From: Macrocybe gigantea
Taxonomy: Eukaryota > Basidiomycota > Agaricomycetes > Agaricales > Callistosporiaceae
Direction of reading: 5' to 3'
Length of the DNA stretch: 64,000 bases
NCBI GenBank assembly: GCA_011319805.1
Contig: SJRY01000146.1
Location: forward strand, 186,001-250,000
Both the position numbers and the translations under genes were made by a program. A model generated the notes under the pieces. The model saw only the letters and a list, made by a program, of their open reading frames with translations. It made no database searches and had not been told where the DNA came from. Positions 18,189 through 30,204 of this stretch are shown here, piece after piece. Every line of letters starts with the position of its first letter. Position 1 is the first letter of the stretch.

Positions 18189-20734
18189 AGGCGGGAGCCA
18201 TAGCCATAGGCGGTCTCTGGCTGGGCATAGGGGCGAAGGACGGGGTGGACTACCTGGTGTGTTGTCGTCCTATCAGATTTCGAGGTATGGGAGGAATTCG
18301 CGGAGTAGATCCTCATCGTTCGGTTCTGGGAGGGTTGCTGGGAGTGGAGCGAACTGGGGCAGCTTACTGGCGGGGTGGGGTGCTCCATTCTGCTGTTGAT
18401 GGCGGAGCTCAACCTCTCGCGGGGGGTCATCAAAGTTTGCAACGAAGGGTTGGAGGAGGTGGGGGATGGGAATGCAGGGGAGTCGTCTTTCGATGGGGGA
18501 TATCTGCCTCGGGATGGGCCATCTGCTGGGTTCTCCTGGCTTGTAACGTAGCATGTAACAAACGCGCGCTTGAACTGGGTGACTGTGTTGTGGACTCGTC
18601 GGAAGATGTTGTTGGCTTGTGCATTGCGGCTCCGGCCTTTCCACCATCCTTCGACAACTCCTTTGTTGTCGCCATAAACCTTGATTGCATCGCCCGCATC
18701 ACCAACTCGTGTGAGGTAGGATGTGACGAGCTCGAAACCGACAGCTTCTGCCCAGGTGATGTCTCGTCCGTCTGACTTCCATCCTGGGAGGAGCCTCCAT
18801 GCCTGCCATCGATCACCGATCGTAACGCCGATGCCAGTCTCTGAGCTTGCATCTGAGTAGGCTAGGGGATTGATTAGTCTGTTGGGGCCGGGGATGGGGC
18901 GGGCAACTGAGGGTGCATGGAGGGTGTCTAGCCACCAGGTGAGGTCTGCAGGGGTGTGTCTCGGGGGAGTGCGTGGCATAAAGGGTTTATCGGCACCCAG
19001 GGACAGCATTGTTTCAAGGTTGGTCAAGTAGGCCCGACCTGCTGGGACAATCAGTGATGTGTGGAGCAGCTTGCCGTATAACTTCCTGACTTCATCTAGG
19101 GTGTGCGTTCTCGTGGATTGCCATTCCTGGATAGCTGCGATGTACTTTTGCTTTTTGCTGTCTGGGAGCGCTACTGTTCTATGTGTGATGTCCCACCGAA
19201 AGCCAAGGTAGTCGAAGAAGTGCCGGAATGGGGTCGTTTTGGATGGTTCCCATGGTATACCCATCAGTTTTGACAGGTGCTCGATGTCTCGTTCATCGTA
19301 TGCAAACCATTCTGGGTCTCGTGCTTGAGGGCTCGCCAGCACTTTGACAGGGAAGCTCATGTCTTCGTTAAACTCTGTGCACCTTCCCAAAGGGTCTAAG
19401 GCTCCTTTGTACCAAATGCGGCTCCCCTGATGAATCTTCCCTTCATTAGCGAGAATATCTTTCCTCCATTGCGCTCGCAATGCATTGTATGCTTCGACAT
19501 ATTCGGCTAGAACACGAAAGAAGATATGGTCGTCGACCCATTTTGCAATGGGGCCGATGCCTTCTGCTCGGAAGATGTCTGCACAGGCGTCTGCCAGCTG
19601 GCCGTAGACTCCACCTGCTGCTGTCAGACCGAAATTGTTGCATGTGTTTATGGCGAACGCGTCCTTCTCTCGTAGTCTTACCACCAGCCCTGGCCACTGG
19701 TCGGGGCAGACTGGAACTGTTCTGTAAGCTTCGGCCACATCTCTGACTGAGGCTTGGGATCCCGGTGGAAGGGACCAGATGATGTGACAAATTGTTGTAA
19801 ACGTACCCCATGTACATGAGTATATACTAGCGTCGATGGTGTAATTAATAGAGTGGATCGTCGTGCCATTTCGTAACACAGGAGAGTGCGGATAGGAGAA
19901 ATTATGAATAGCGCGGAATTTTCCAGGTTTCCCTTGTTTTGGAATGAGCGACAGCGGCGAGGATTGGAATGGGCCTATGAGGTCCACAACCTGATCTGCG
20001 GTGAATGGGCCTATGTATCGTCCCTTTCGAAATTCCATATTAATAATTTGTTCATAGGCGGTATGGTACGTTAGGATGGATTCATTATTTTCTGGAGTAA
20101 ATGAGTGTTGGATCTTGCGAATGCCGACGTCGAAGCCCTCCCGTAGGCCTTTCACGATCCGGGCATGTGTGCTGAGGAGGTCATGCTTTGCTAGGAGGGT
20201 TGCTATTTGATCAGCATTGTATGGGGTGCAGGGTTTATCTCGAGTCCGCCTTAGGACAGGTTTGAGCTCCATGGTCTTTTCGACCGCACCCGGAGCACTC
20301 GTGAGTGTGGGTTCCGCTGTCATCAGGGCATCCTCTGGTGTTATTCCAGTTTGAGCAGATGATGGTTCCATTCGGATTGGCGATTCGGCCGTTTGACACT
20401 CGCCGACAGCGAGCTTGCGTGCCATCCCAGCATTCTTCACGGCGGCATGCCGAGGTCTTGTGGGGGTCCCTGCCGAGGCAGATTGGGCATGCAGCAAGTC
20501 TCGAGGACTGTGCTGGAGTCTGGGACGGGTTCGGAGAGGAGGAACGTCGCCGCCGAAAGGAGGTCGCTCTTGATGCTTTACGGCGTGGGGACTGGGCGTC
20601 CCTCTGCGGGGAGCGGGATGGCCTGTAGTAATCGCCGGGGCGCGGGGAGAGTGTGATCCAGAGCGACTGTGACGCCGCTTCCGCTGCGAAGACCAGGAGG
20701 CGGACCTTGAAGCTTGGGGCTGGACAGCGCCCAT
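18185..20734 (-). CDS. Reverse transcriptase-RNase H of the second YR retroelement
   Basis: The frame is open for 849 codons; the first part overlaps the gag zinc-knuckle frame, so the true start may be the ATG at 20274 (MELKPVLRRTRD). Motifs in order: FSSPLSLIPKQGKPGKFR-like finger region (SPLSLIPKQGKPGKFRAIHN), VRDVAEAYRTVPV (first catalytic Asp), NNFGLTAAGGVYGQLA, and KWVDDHIFF, which is the x-x-D-D catalytic pair. A thumb-like region follows, then RNase H with AYSDASSETGIG, WAEAVGFELV and YGDNKGVVEGWW, ending ENPADGPSRG. Uninterrupted, unlike its neighbours. Confidence 0.88.
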   Translation of the reverse strand: MGAVQPQASRSASWSSQRKRRHSRSGSHSPRAPAITTGHPAPRRGTPSPHAVKHQERPPFGGDVPPLRTRPRLQHSPRDLLHAQSASAGTPTRPRHAAVKNAGMARKLAVGECQTAESPIRMEPSSAQTGITPEDALMTAEPTLTSAPGAVEKTMELKPVLRRTRDKPCTPYNADQIATLLAKHDLLSTHARIVKGLREGFDVGIRKIQHSFTPENNESILTYHTAYEQIINMEFRKGRYIGPFTADQVVDLIGPFQSSPLSLIPKQGKPGKFRAIHNFSYPHSPVLRNGTTIHSINYTIDASIYSCTWGTFTTICHIIWSLPPGSQASVRDVAEAYRTVPVCPDQWPGLVVRLREKDAFAINTCNNFGLTAAGGVYGQLADACADIFRAEGIGPIAKWVDDHIFFRVLAEYVEAYNALRAQWRKDILANEGKIHQGSRIWYKGALDPLGRCTEFNEDMSFPVKVLASPQARDPEWFAYDERDIEHLSKLMGIPWEPSKTTPFRHFFDYLGFRWDITHRTVALPDSKKQKYIAAIQEWQSTRTHTLDEVRKLYGKLLHTSLIVPAGRAYLTNLETMLSLGADKPFMPRTPPRHTPADLTWWLDTLHAPSVARPIPGPNRLINPLAYSDASSETGIGVTIGDRWQAWRLLPGWKSDGRDITWAEAVGFELVTSYLTRVGDAGDAIKVYGDNKGVVEGWWKGRSRNAQANNIFRRVHNTVTQFKRAFVTCYVTSQENPADGPSRGRYPPSKDDSPAFPSPTSSNPSLQTLMTPRERLSSAINSRMEHPTPPVSCPSSLHSQQPSQNRTMRIYSANSSHTSKSDRTTTHQVVHPVLRPYAQPETAYGYGSRL

Positions 20735-21730
20735 TAGCTGACGAAGCTGTGCTTCGGCGCTGCATTAGCAGAAGGTGGGGAACGGCGAACGGAGAACGGG
20801 GAGTGGTAGAACGGGGACGGGTAGCACGGAGAGAGTGCACAGTGCATCACATGTCGAAGGGAGGGGGAGGGAAGAGGAAAGTTAGTTTTGCTTATGTTTC
20901 GCAGGTTTATGCTAACCTTCTGGTGGTTGCTTCCCTTTGTTCGTCCCATAGTTCTCTTTCGACCGTGTCCAGCATCCGCTGGTTGAGGACGGATATGTCG
21001 AATACTTCTCCCGCTTGAGGGCGTCATGCCATAGCCTCCTCATGCGGCCCATGTACCTCATTAGGATTTCGTCGCCGTTCCTGCGATTCCTGTAATCGTG
21101 AGTGAGGAGCATGATGTAGAACTCGGAGAAGCTGTCGATGTACGAGGTTGGCCACTTCGCATCCGAGATTGCGTCGAGGTAATTGGCCTGAGTTTTGGCG
21201 AATTGGCCCCATGTGAGCTTTTCGTCCGCTATGGCATTTGGCGACGGCTTGACTGTGGAGATAGGTTGCAGAGAAAGGCCGTGATGGTTTTTCGAGAGTG
21301 TCAACGTTTCTTCATCGAGGTGGCGAACGACCGTGGGGAGTTAGGCCTCCATGTACGCCTCCGGAGTGAAGTACCATAGGTCAACGAAGCTCATGGAGTT
21401 GAGTTGCTTGATTGCGTATGCCGGCGGCCTGTGGTGCACCCTGTCGGAGAGGCCCTTGCCTCGCTGTAACTCCGGGGTCTTGTTCTTTGTTGGTGGTGCA
21501 TCCTCCTCGAGAGTGGGGGATCTGCTCCGTGGTCTCTCGTCTCCTCCCTCGTCCTCGCCTGGCTGCGGTCCTTGGTTTGGGCCTTGCGCCAGGTTCCTCA
21601 GTCGGTCGATGGTGGCTCGCTGGGCTGCGATCGCTCTTGCTTGTTCCGGTGTTTGCCCCCCGGCGATGAGAGCAGCGACGAGGGCTTCTACCAGTGGGTC
21701 TTGAGCTGGAGGGTCGGGTTGTTGTTCCAT
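20235..21730 (-). pseudogene. Gag-like ORF of the second YR retroelement, damaged
   Basis: Starts at ATG 21730 (MEQQPDPPAQDPLVEALVAA). A TAA at 21341 interrupts it, and the same frame continues with TWGQFAKTQANYLDAI. Near 21010 a 1-base change shifts to VLNQRMLDTVERELWDEQ. A later frame (20235-20840) carries cysteine-rich motifs: CPICLGRDPHKTSAC, ICSNWNNTRGC and CSGCGRKDHGAQTC, typical of RNA-binding Gag tails in this class. Not functional as one product. Confidence 0.72.
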
Positions 21731-22030
21731 TGTCCGCGTGGGTTGCGAAGCGGGTCAGCGACCGACGTGGGTGAGGTGAGGGGAGGAGACAACACGGGAC
21801 GGGGTCACGTGTCATGCTCCTCCGCTCATACAGAGACCTCAGTCTTAGACGCTCAGGCCTCAGGTCTCGCGCCGAAGACCTCCAATGTCAACTTGCGAGA
21901 AATATCAGAAATAAACATAAACAAACAGCTGCTTGTAACTCACGCTCTTTTGATCATCGCCTGCCATGTATGCCTCCCCCCACTGAACATCGACCCATCT
22001 GCTTGATTTACAAGCCTAGATATGTGAACT

Positions 22031-22336
22031 CGCATTGTTTGCGCTATGTTCCATAACTCTACCATCACATATAGGGCCTTCCGGCGCACTGTTTGCGCTG
22101 GTCTGCGTTGATGAGCTTGACTCGGTGTTTCCGATGGGTTGGATCCAGATCTAGAGCGTTTTCTTTTTCATGATCATTTTCATTTTCATTTTTTTTTTTT
22201 GGCTGAATCGTCCTGACGCCAGCGATCTGCTGTTATCACGCATTGTTTGCGTCGTTCCTGCAATTTATAGCCCTCATCACAGACACCTTGGCGTTCCAGA
22301 TCGCTTCATGTTCATGTCCCTGCGCATTGTTTGCGC
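22031..22336. promoter_or_regulatory. Four copies of a palindromic motif, CGCAxTGTTTGCG
   Basis: CGCATTGTTTGCG or CGCACTGTTTGCG occurs at 22031, 22085, 22239 and 22323. The outer CGCA/TGCG pair is an inverted repeat. The bases around the motif are not shared, so it is not a recent tandem duplication. The cluster lies between the YR retroelement and the broken helicase gene. It could be a protein-binding site cluster, but no factor can be named. Confidence 0.4.
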
Positions 22337-22494
22337 TGGCATTGGCCATGGGTGACTTTTTTTATGTGCACTTGCTTGAATACGTGAAGTTGTCTCGATC
22401 CAGAACCTTCATTCGAATATCACGGATGACGGTAAGTCGTCTTAGAAAATGAAACCCTCAAATTGCTGAACTGTGGCATAGGCAATTGTTTCGC

Positions 22495-24340
<1,846 letters not shown>

Positions 24341-25434
24341 GCCAGTCCCCCAAACTGGGCCGGAATTACCGCATATAGCTACCCCGGTATTGTAGTACTT
24401 CGTACTCTACAGAGACACAAGGGCGCCACTCCTTGTTTGACGCTGAAGGGCAACCGGAAGGTGGAAGTAGGGTTGAGTTGTCGCCGGAGATCGTACGCCC
24501 GCACTGTTGGGGTCCAGTGACGTCTGTCAATAGGCCGCGATCACCTGTCGCTGACTTCCCCGAGCCATCGCCATCTGAACGTCATCCCGACGTGCCGTAT
24601 CTTGGGGTTCCGGACCTCGACTTATGCACTGGACTTCGTAGATTATCCTTCATCTTTCAGATCACCCACTTCCCTCGAGACGTTTTTCTTTTTTTTATCT
24701 ATGCACTACATCGGTACTCATACCCAACGACGTTTGTAACGCTCTCGAGTCTAATCGAGCCCCATCTGTTGAACACCGCGCGAACAACGCGCCTCGTCTT
24801 CAAGTTCTCGTTGATCGACTCTTGCGGGATTTTCTCACAAACCTTTCACTACAACCAAATTTACGGCCACGAGGTGGTTTTTCTCCCTTCGACACCAGCC
24901 TGACATACAGGCTTCAAGATAGGAGCGTGCGGGACTTTTTCTACTAGTTCATTGCTTTCATATTTAGGGTAAGCGACTATCATACCTACTGCGAACGAGA
25001 CTGCCATTCAGAGCAATCTACGCGCTCAAGCAGCCTAGGCATGAATGTGACCAACGTCCCCTCGTCCTCCCTTTGCGGCCTGTCGGGGTCTGACTGTTCC
25101 GTCGTTTCCGTGGGGGCGGTTTGTAACTCGCCATCATCCAACTTGATGTTCAAAAAAAAGTGAGAGAAGTACCCCAACACTCCGGACTGAACTAAATAGA
25201 GCAGGACAAGTGCGTGGATTGATAGGGAGCAAGTAAGAGATGTAAGTGAAAGCACGGAGGGGGAAAGAAGGGGGTGAGATAAGGGAAGGCATGATCCAAG
25301 GGAACTCTCCTCCAGGCATCCATATATGCCATAACCGAACCCAAAATGCTATGCATACACCAACTGCTGCAATTCGTCGAGCAGAGTCATGGTGCATGCA
25401 GCCCATGTTCGATTTTTAGCAGGCAATCGCACCT
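24341..25434. other. About 1.1 kb without a supported gene
   Basis: A 156-codon plus frame (24433-24903) has ordinary composition but starts without ATG and shows no domain. Pyrimidine-rich tracts and short simple repeats are present. It separates the truncated helicase from the 3' end of the next gene. Confidence 0.45.
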
Positions 25435-27179
25435 GCATGACGTTTTCTTGCTGTTCTAATGACTCTTTTGAATAAATAGCTGCGTAAATCAACCAGATCA
25501 CTTACTGCCCTTGTCAATCCATCCTGAGAATGGTAACGCTTCCCATCCGCCCTTTCCGGCCACTTTGACCCACTTATGACGCATTTCTGGTGGTGTAAGT
25601 CGAAATTCCGCGCAACAAAGAGGATTAGTGCATAGAAAGTGAATGTAATCATAGCACCCCTTGTTGTTCTTGGGCCATTTGTCCCTGAGCGATTCCATGG
25701 CGCAACAGACCAGGCATTGGCCCTTTGGGCAATCAAACCCAAAGGGTCGTTTGTCTGCATGGTGCCAGATGTATTCCGTCATCTTGACGCCATCCATGGA
25801 ATTACCAGGATCGGAATGGAGAAGAACCACAGACGTCAGCGCTCCAAGGCCCGTATGCTCAGCAACGATATTTTTGAAGCCACGTTCGAGGCTCATGCCT
25901 TGAAGAAAAATGCCCTGGACCACATCGACAAGGAAGGTGCCCATTGCAGCGCCAATCATTTGCGGCGTCGTGAATGCGATCAGATCATTTATGACGCCAC
26001 TGCATAAATGAAAGGATTTGAGCATAAGGGAGCCTAATAATATGCAATAGCCCTACCTTGAGATGTATTCCTTTATTTTATCAAGTGAGTCACCATGCAA
26101 ATATGGTCCTCCGCACACCGAAAGATACAGGAGTGTGCGCTTGGCTGTCAAAATAGAACACAACTGTTCGGGAAGTAGATGTTGGAGTAGCTAAAGAAAA
26201 ATTCAGCTTTCAGTCTTTTCTGCTGCAAAGCATGTAGCTCACCATAAAAGCGTCATCTTGAGCACTAAGGTTAGGCGCATAATGCCACTCTGCAGCATGA
26301 GGATCGGAATGTGTCTGAATGACGAGCATAACACAGTCAAAACTAAGGTGATATATGAGCCAATGTATGGTATTTCAATGCAGCACTGACCGGGTGAGGT
26401 CCTCACAGAGCTTATCAATATCTTGCGCGTATCTTTTCCTTCCTCGTGCCGTTCCAAAGTTGAAGGCAATAGTGCGTGCATACAAGCGATTGCTTATTGC
26501 ATCCTCATGACGGTACCAGGATTTGACGCTGTGGTATAAGACATCCGATGCATCAGGATGGAGACCCTCGAGTACTATTGTGACCAAGGCCAAGGGAGTG
26601 CCCGTGATGTTGTCGAAAGAAGTGCGGCCGCGAGAGGTGAAACGGATGACGAAATTTGGATTGTAGGGTTCCAGAGATGCATCTTTGACCAAGGCCTATA
26701 TTAACCTCGTCAGTCTAGGCCGTCCATGTTTGAGAATAACTTACCGGATAAGGCTTCCAAACATGATCAACCTTTTGTTTTTTTGCCTCATCTCTCCTGC
26801 GCCTCATCCTGGTAACCCAGCAAGCCGGGCAAATGGCTTTTGCATCCTTGGCCACTGGGCGGGGAACAGGAACGCAACTGGCGCACATGACTTTGGGGCA
26901 AAAATCGCACTCCAGTACATCTCCTCCATCACCGCAACCTCCACACCACTAGAAAAGCATGGCATTAGCTGAGTCTTATTAAAAGTGATAAATACTTGCA
27001 ATTCGAGGATTTTTCTCAGTGGCCTCTGGTAACTTAGCCTGAGACTGTGCGATTCTGGCTGATTTACGTGCTTTCTGAGCAGCTGGGACACCCGTGGTTA
27101 CATCGGAAGGATCCCCTAGAGGCTTCTTGGGCGCAGTTGCTCCAGTGCTCTTCTTAGCGGTTTGACGAGTGCGGGCCAT
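25435..27179 (-). CDS. Histone-H3-tail-like N terminus + PHD-like zinc finger + caspase/CHAT-like domain (about 477 aa)
   Basis: Exons on the minus strand: 27179-27000, 26948-26745, 26695-26391, 26342-26243, 26190-26057, 25999-25506, and a short last exon near 25434. Introns are 48-57 bp; the first is GC-AG. Residues 1-20 (MARTRQTAKKSTGATAPKKP) match the H3 tail closely, and KARKSAR repeats an A-R-K-S motif. Residues 62-103 hold four CxxC pairs with PHD spacing (CGGC, CDFC, CASC, CPAC), Cys replacing the PHD His. Residues 170-340 resemble a caspase fold: strand-His (VMLVIQTHSDP, H241) and strand-Cys (LLYLSVCGGP, C289). A Cys-rich tail (CPKGQCLVCC) may bind zinc. No stops or frameshifts. Likely nuclear; substrate unknown. 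Confidence 0.75.
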
Positions 27180-27596
27180 AGGGGAGCAGGTTATAAACGT
27201 TGGGTTGCAGTTGGATTCTCATTTGTTAAAGGGTTTTTATACGTGCTACTGGCCTACCATGACTTTTTGGGCACAAGAGGCCCAACGATATGTCGTCTAT
27301 TTTACGTGTATCATAGCTAAAATCATCGCACCGAGCATGTCAGATCAAGAGCGAAGGTTGGCCCTTCCCTTGGCACAGTCTGACAGGTGGCCGGCATCAA
27401 TCCGAAGCGCATAGCCATGCCTCATGCAACCACCCACTGGCGGTGCTGGGCCGAAGCATGCCACGCAACAATGACGCAAAGGGTATGAACAGCCCTTCGC
27501 ATCACGCCCATGGGTTGATGGTTGCAATGCAATGTAGCATGGGGGACATGGACCGTCCACCCTCACAGCATCATTATTGACCAATGACGCTGGGCC
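27180..27596. other. Upstream region of the H3-mimic gene, no gene seen
   Basis: Contains the promoter region of the minus-strand gene. No clear TATA box. Degenerate GCATG/CACGCC-rich sequence related to the repeats that follow begins near 27410. Confidence 0.4.
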
Positions 27597-28146
27597 ACAA
27601 GATGCCCCGAAGGGATGCACGGAAAGCATGGGCGGCTTTCCCCACGGCGCTGCCATTGACAGACCACGCCGGGCATATGAAAATGGCACTGCAACACCAC
27701 ATAGAGAGCATGGACAACTCCCTTCAACGCGCCGCCATGGACAGACGGCGCGGGGTGATAGTTACAGCGCTATGCGGCCGATCTGATGGAGATGAATTCA
27801 AGTGAGCTCGTAATCCCGACGTGATGCGTAGAGCCAGGGGTGACTCATTCACACCAGTCAAGGATCAGCAGGCACACTTGCCTCCAACATGCCTGCATGA
27901 GAAGCATGGGCAGCTTCCCTCATGGTGCTGTCATGGACCGACATCACCAGGCGGACAAAAACGGCACGCAAACACCACGTGGAAAGCATTGACAACTCTC
28001 CGCACCACGCCGCAATGGACAAGCGGCGCAGGGTGATGGCTGCGGTGCAATGCAGCCGATCTGATAGACATCAAACAAGTCAGCCCAGAATCCAACCCCT
28101 GATCCAATGCGTAGAGCCAGGGGTGACTCATTCACACTAGTCAAGG
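27597..28146. repeat. Two degenerate copies of a 283-bp repeat, each with two 52-bp subunits
   Basis: GTAGAGCCAGGGGTGACTCA occurs at 27828 and again at 28111, 283 bp apart. Within each unit a block of the type AAGCATGGACAACTCCC...ATGGACAGACGGCGCGGG occurs twice (near 27626, 27707, 27902, 27985). Short open frames across it are by-products. Confidence 0.6.
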
Positions 28147-28389
28147 GTTGGAGTTCATGATCAAGTTAGTTGGAGGGCACGCCCACTCTGAAGAGGCTGG
28201 AAGGAGAAGCATGGTGAGCGTTGAATGCAAGCATGGATGACGTGGCACGGATGTCAGCTAGAAATTATCAACATAGTCACATGCTTCAACCCTGCATCAA
28301 TCTCGCTTATCTTGCCTGCGTACTGATGGCGAGGGGGACTTTTTTGATCTCTGCTAATCTAGGGGAAAAGATGGAGTATGAAGGCAAAG

Positions 28390-29330
28390 AAGAAGGAAAA
28401 ACGCAAAGAAACATACCTTTGAATGTCGCCGCTGGACGACAACGATGACGACGCAGGCGATGCATGGAGGGGGCACTCAAGCTGACGTGGTGGGAAGGGT
28501 GTAGGCCGTGAGCATGGGGCACGGGAGTCTAAGCTGGAATGGCAATGCCAGCATTAAGAAAAGGTATGAGGGAGAAACAGAAAAGGGGCTTACATTGATA
28601 GTAGAAGAAAGCGTGAATGCTGATGAGGCCGACATAATCTCCAGACGAGCACAGAAAACCGGACAGGGTTGTCCTTGCGATGAACGAAGAGCTGGCGTGA
28701 ATGCGAGTCTCTCAGCTACCCGTCGCGTCGGACATGGCTTCCGGCGAGGAAGCAACGGATCCATGTCTGTGTTGAAAAGGCTAACTAATCGGGATGGGGG
28801 TGCAGGGGATGAGGAAATCTTGAGTCGACGAGAAAAATCGTGATAAAATCAGAAGAACTCACTGTTGAACACCGTTAGAGACGACACTAATGCTGACGTG
28901 AAGAGCTGCGTATCACAACGCCGAATGCCTATGGCGACGTGAGGCGTTGGTGCATGGAGTGGTGAGTGTTGGAGGCGGCGGGTGAGGGGACGATGGACGG
29001 AGGGAGTGTTGGACGGGGTGAGGGGGCGGGGCGATGGGGGATGCTGAGACGCGATGAGAAGAAAGAAAAAAGAAGAACTCACTTTTGAAGGTCGCTGCTT
29101 GGACGACGCCGATGCCTACGTGAAGAGTGGGGAGGCGGGATTGGAGGCGGTGTAGCAAGGAGAGTCGAAGCTGTGACGCGGTGAGAAGACGAGAAAGAAA
29201 AAAAAAAAAAAAAGAAAAAGAACATACCTTGGAAGAGTGAGTGCTGGAGGACACCGATGGCGACGTGGAAGGCGCTGCAGGGGAATGTTGGAACCAGCAT
29301 GGCGGCAAGGGGAGGCATCTGACGCGACAA
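28390..29330 (-). repeat. Tandem array whose units look like small exon-intron pairs
   Basis: On the minus strand each unit ends in a splice-donor-like GTGAGTTC or GTATGTT (near 28419, 28862, 29083, 29229), followed by a pyrimidine tract and, in at least two units, a CAG or TCAG acceptor. The exon-like parts repeat motifs such as LHVGIGVVQAATF and FHVAIGVLQHSLF and A/G-rich runs. Unit spacing varies (about 145-220 bp). It may be the repeat domain of a decayed gene or a minisatellite that includes splice sites. Confidence 0.45.
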
Positions 29331-30204
29331 TGCCAGCCGGAGGGCCTGGGACGGCGGGGCGTGGGTAGGGACTTGGGAAGACAATGACAGCGCGCCAGTC
29401 ATCGTCGTTCGTCATCTCCGCTATCGGCTCGGCGGGGCTGGTGGGTGGCCTGGGCAGGGAGGGGAAAGGGGAGACGACAACGACGACGCACCGGTCATCG
29501 TCGTCTCCGTTGGGCATGGCTGGGGGAGTGGTCAGCGGAGGAAACAGTGAGAGATCAAAAAGATCATGCTGCCGATGACTCACCTTAGCTCTCCGAGATG
29601 ACGAGAAAGTGAAGGGGAGAGAAAGAGATACGCTAGAAGTTGGAGGTCGACAAACAAGGGCCGTTATCGTCCCCGAGCTTGTCGTCGCCATCATCTCATC
29701 CCGCTCTCTGCCCGCCACTGGCCCATCACGCCCGGCTGAGGGCAGTGGCGCGTCAACGATGAGGTTTCACTGTCTCCCTCCGCCCCCACCAACTTCCCTC
29801 GCGTCACCGGCCAGACGACGATGACGGGCAGTCGTACCACCTCCCAGCCTCCAGCACTGCCTAGCTCCCAAGACGGGGAGACGACGATGCAAGCCGACAA
29901 TGTTCGATGACGCCCATCATCTGCCAATGCTGCCACATAGCACTGAACTGCGGCGTGCATTCCATGTCCGATACATGACGCTCGAACAGACACACGAGCA
30001 AGTGCAGATCATGATCGCTCGTATTGACATGGCCGACCGTATTGCAACACCGAAAGCGGAAAACACGACGACGAGTGACTGACGCGCCCTTGTTGCTTCG
30101 CACATTCAATCCTGATTCTAGTCATGTACATAATAACTCCTCACCTAATACAGAGCCTGCCCCTATCCAATTGAATCAAGCCGCGTCCCAAAACCCTAAG
30201 AAAC
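29331..30204. other. Spacer, no supported gene
   Basis: GC-rich, with simple repeats of GACGACG type near 29470. A short plus frame near 29900-30080 (ELRRAFHVRYMTLEQTHEQV) may be a Gag remnant of the Ty3 fragment that follows. Confidence 0.35.

Larger units (their letters stand above)
17157..21730 (-). mobile_element. DIRS-like (YR) retrotransposon
   Basis: On the minus strand the order is gag-like ORF (from 21730), a zinc-knuckle region, RT-RNase H (to 18185) and tyrosine recombinase (18188 to about 17157). The recombinase ATG overlaps the pol stop as ATGA. The RT-RNase H-YR order without an integrase or LTRs defines the class. The pol frame is intact; gag and recombinase carry stops and a frameshift. 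It belongs to a different subfamily from the fragment at 1-4 kb, since the recombinase motifs differ. Confidence 0.88.

Noticed and set aside
24433..24903. 156-codon plus frame after the Prp22 remnant
   Set aside because: No ATG context or domain; it could not be linked to the helicase by splicing.
27597..29330. CRISPR-like array of spaced repeats
   Set aside because: Repeats are degenerate, of varying length and spacing, there are no cas genes, and the DNA is eukaryotic.
29116..29718. 200-codon minus frame as a protein gene
   Set aside because: It is Pro/Ser/Arg-rich, runs through a poly-T/poly-Phe stretch of the array, and has no splice or domain support.
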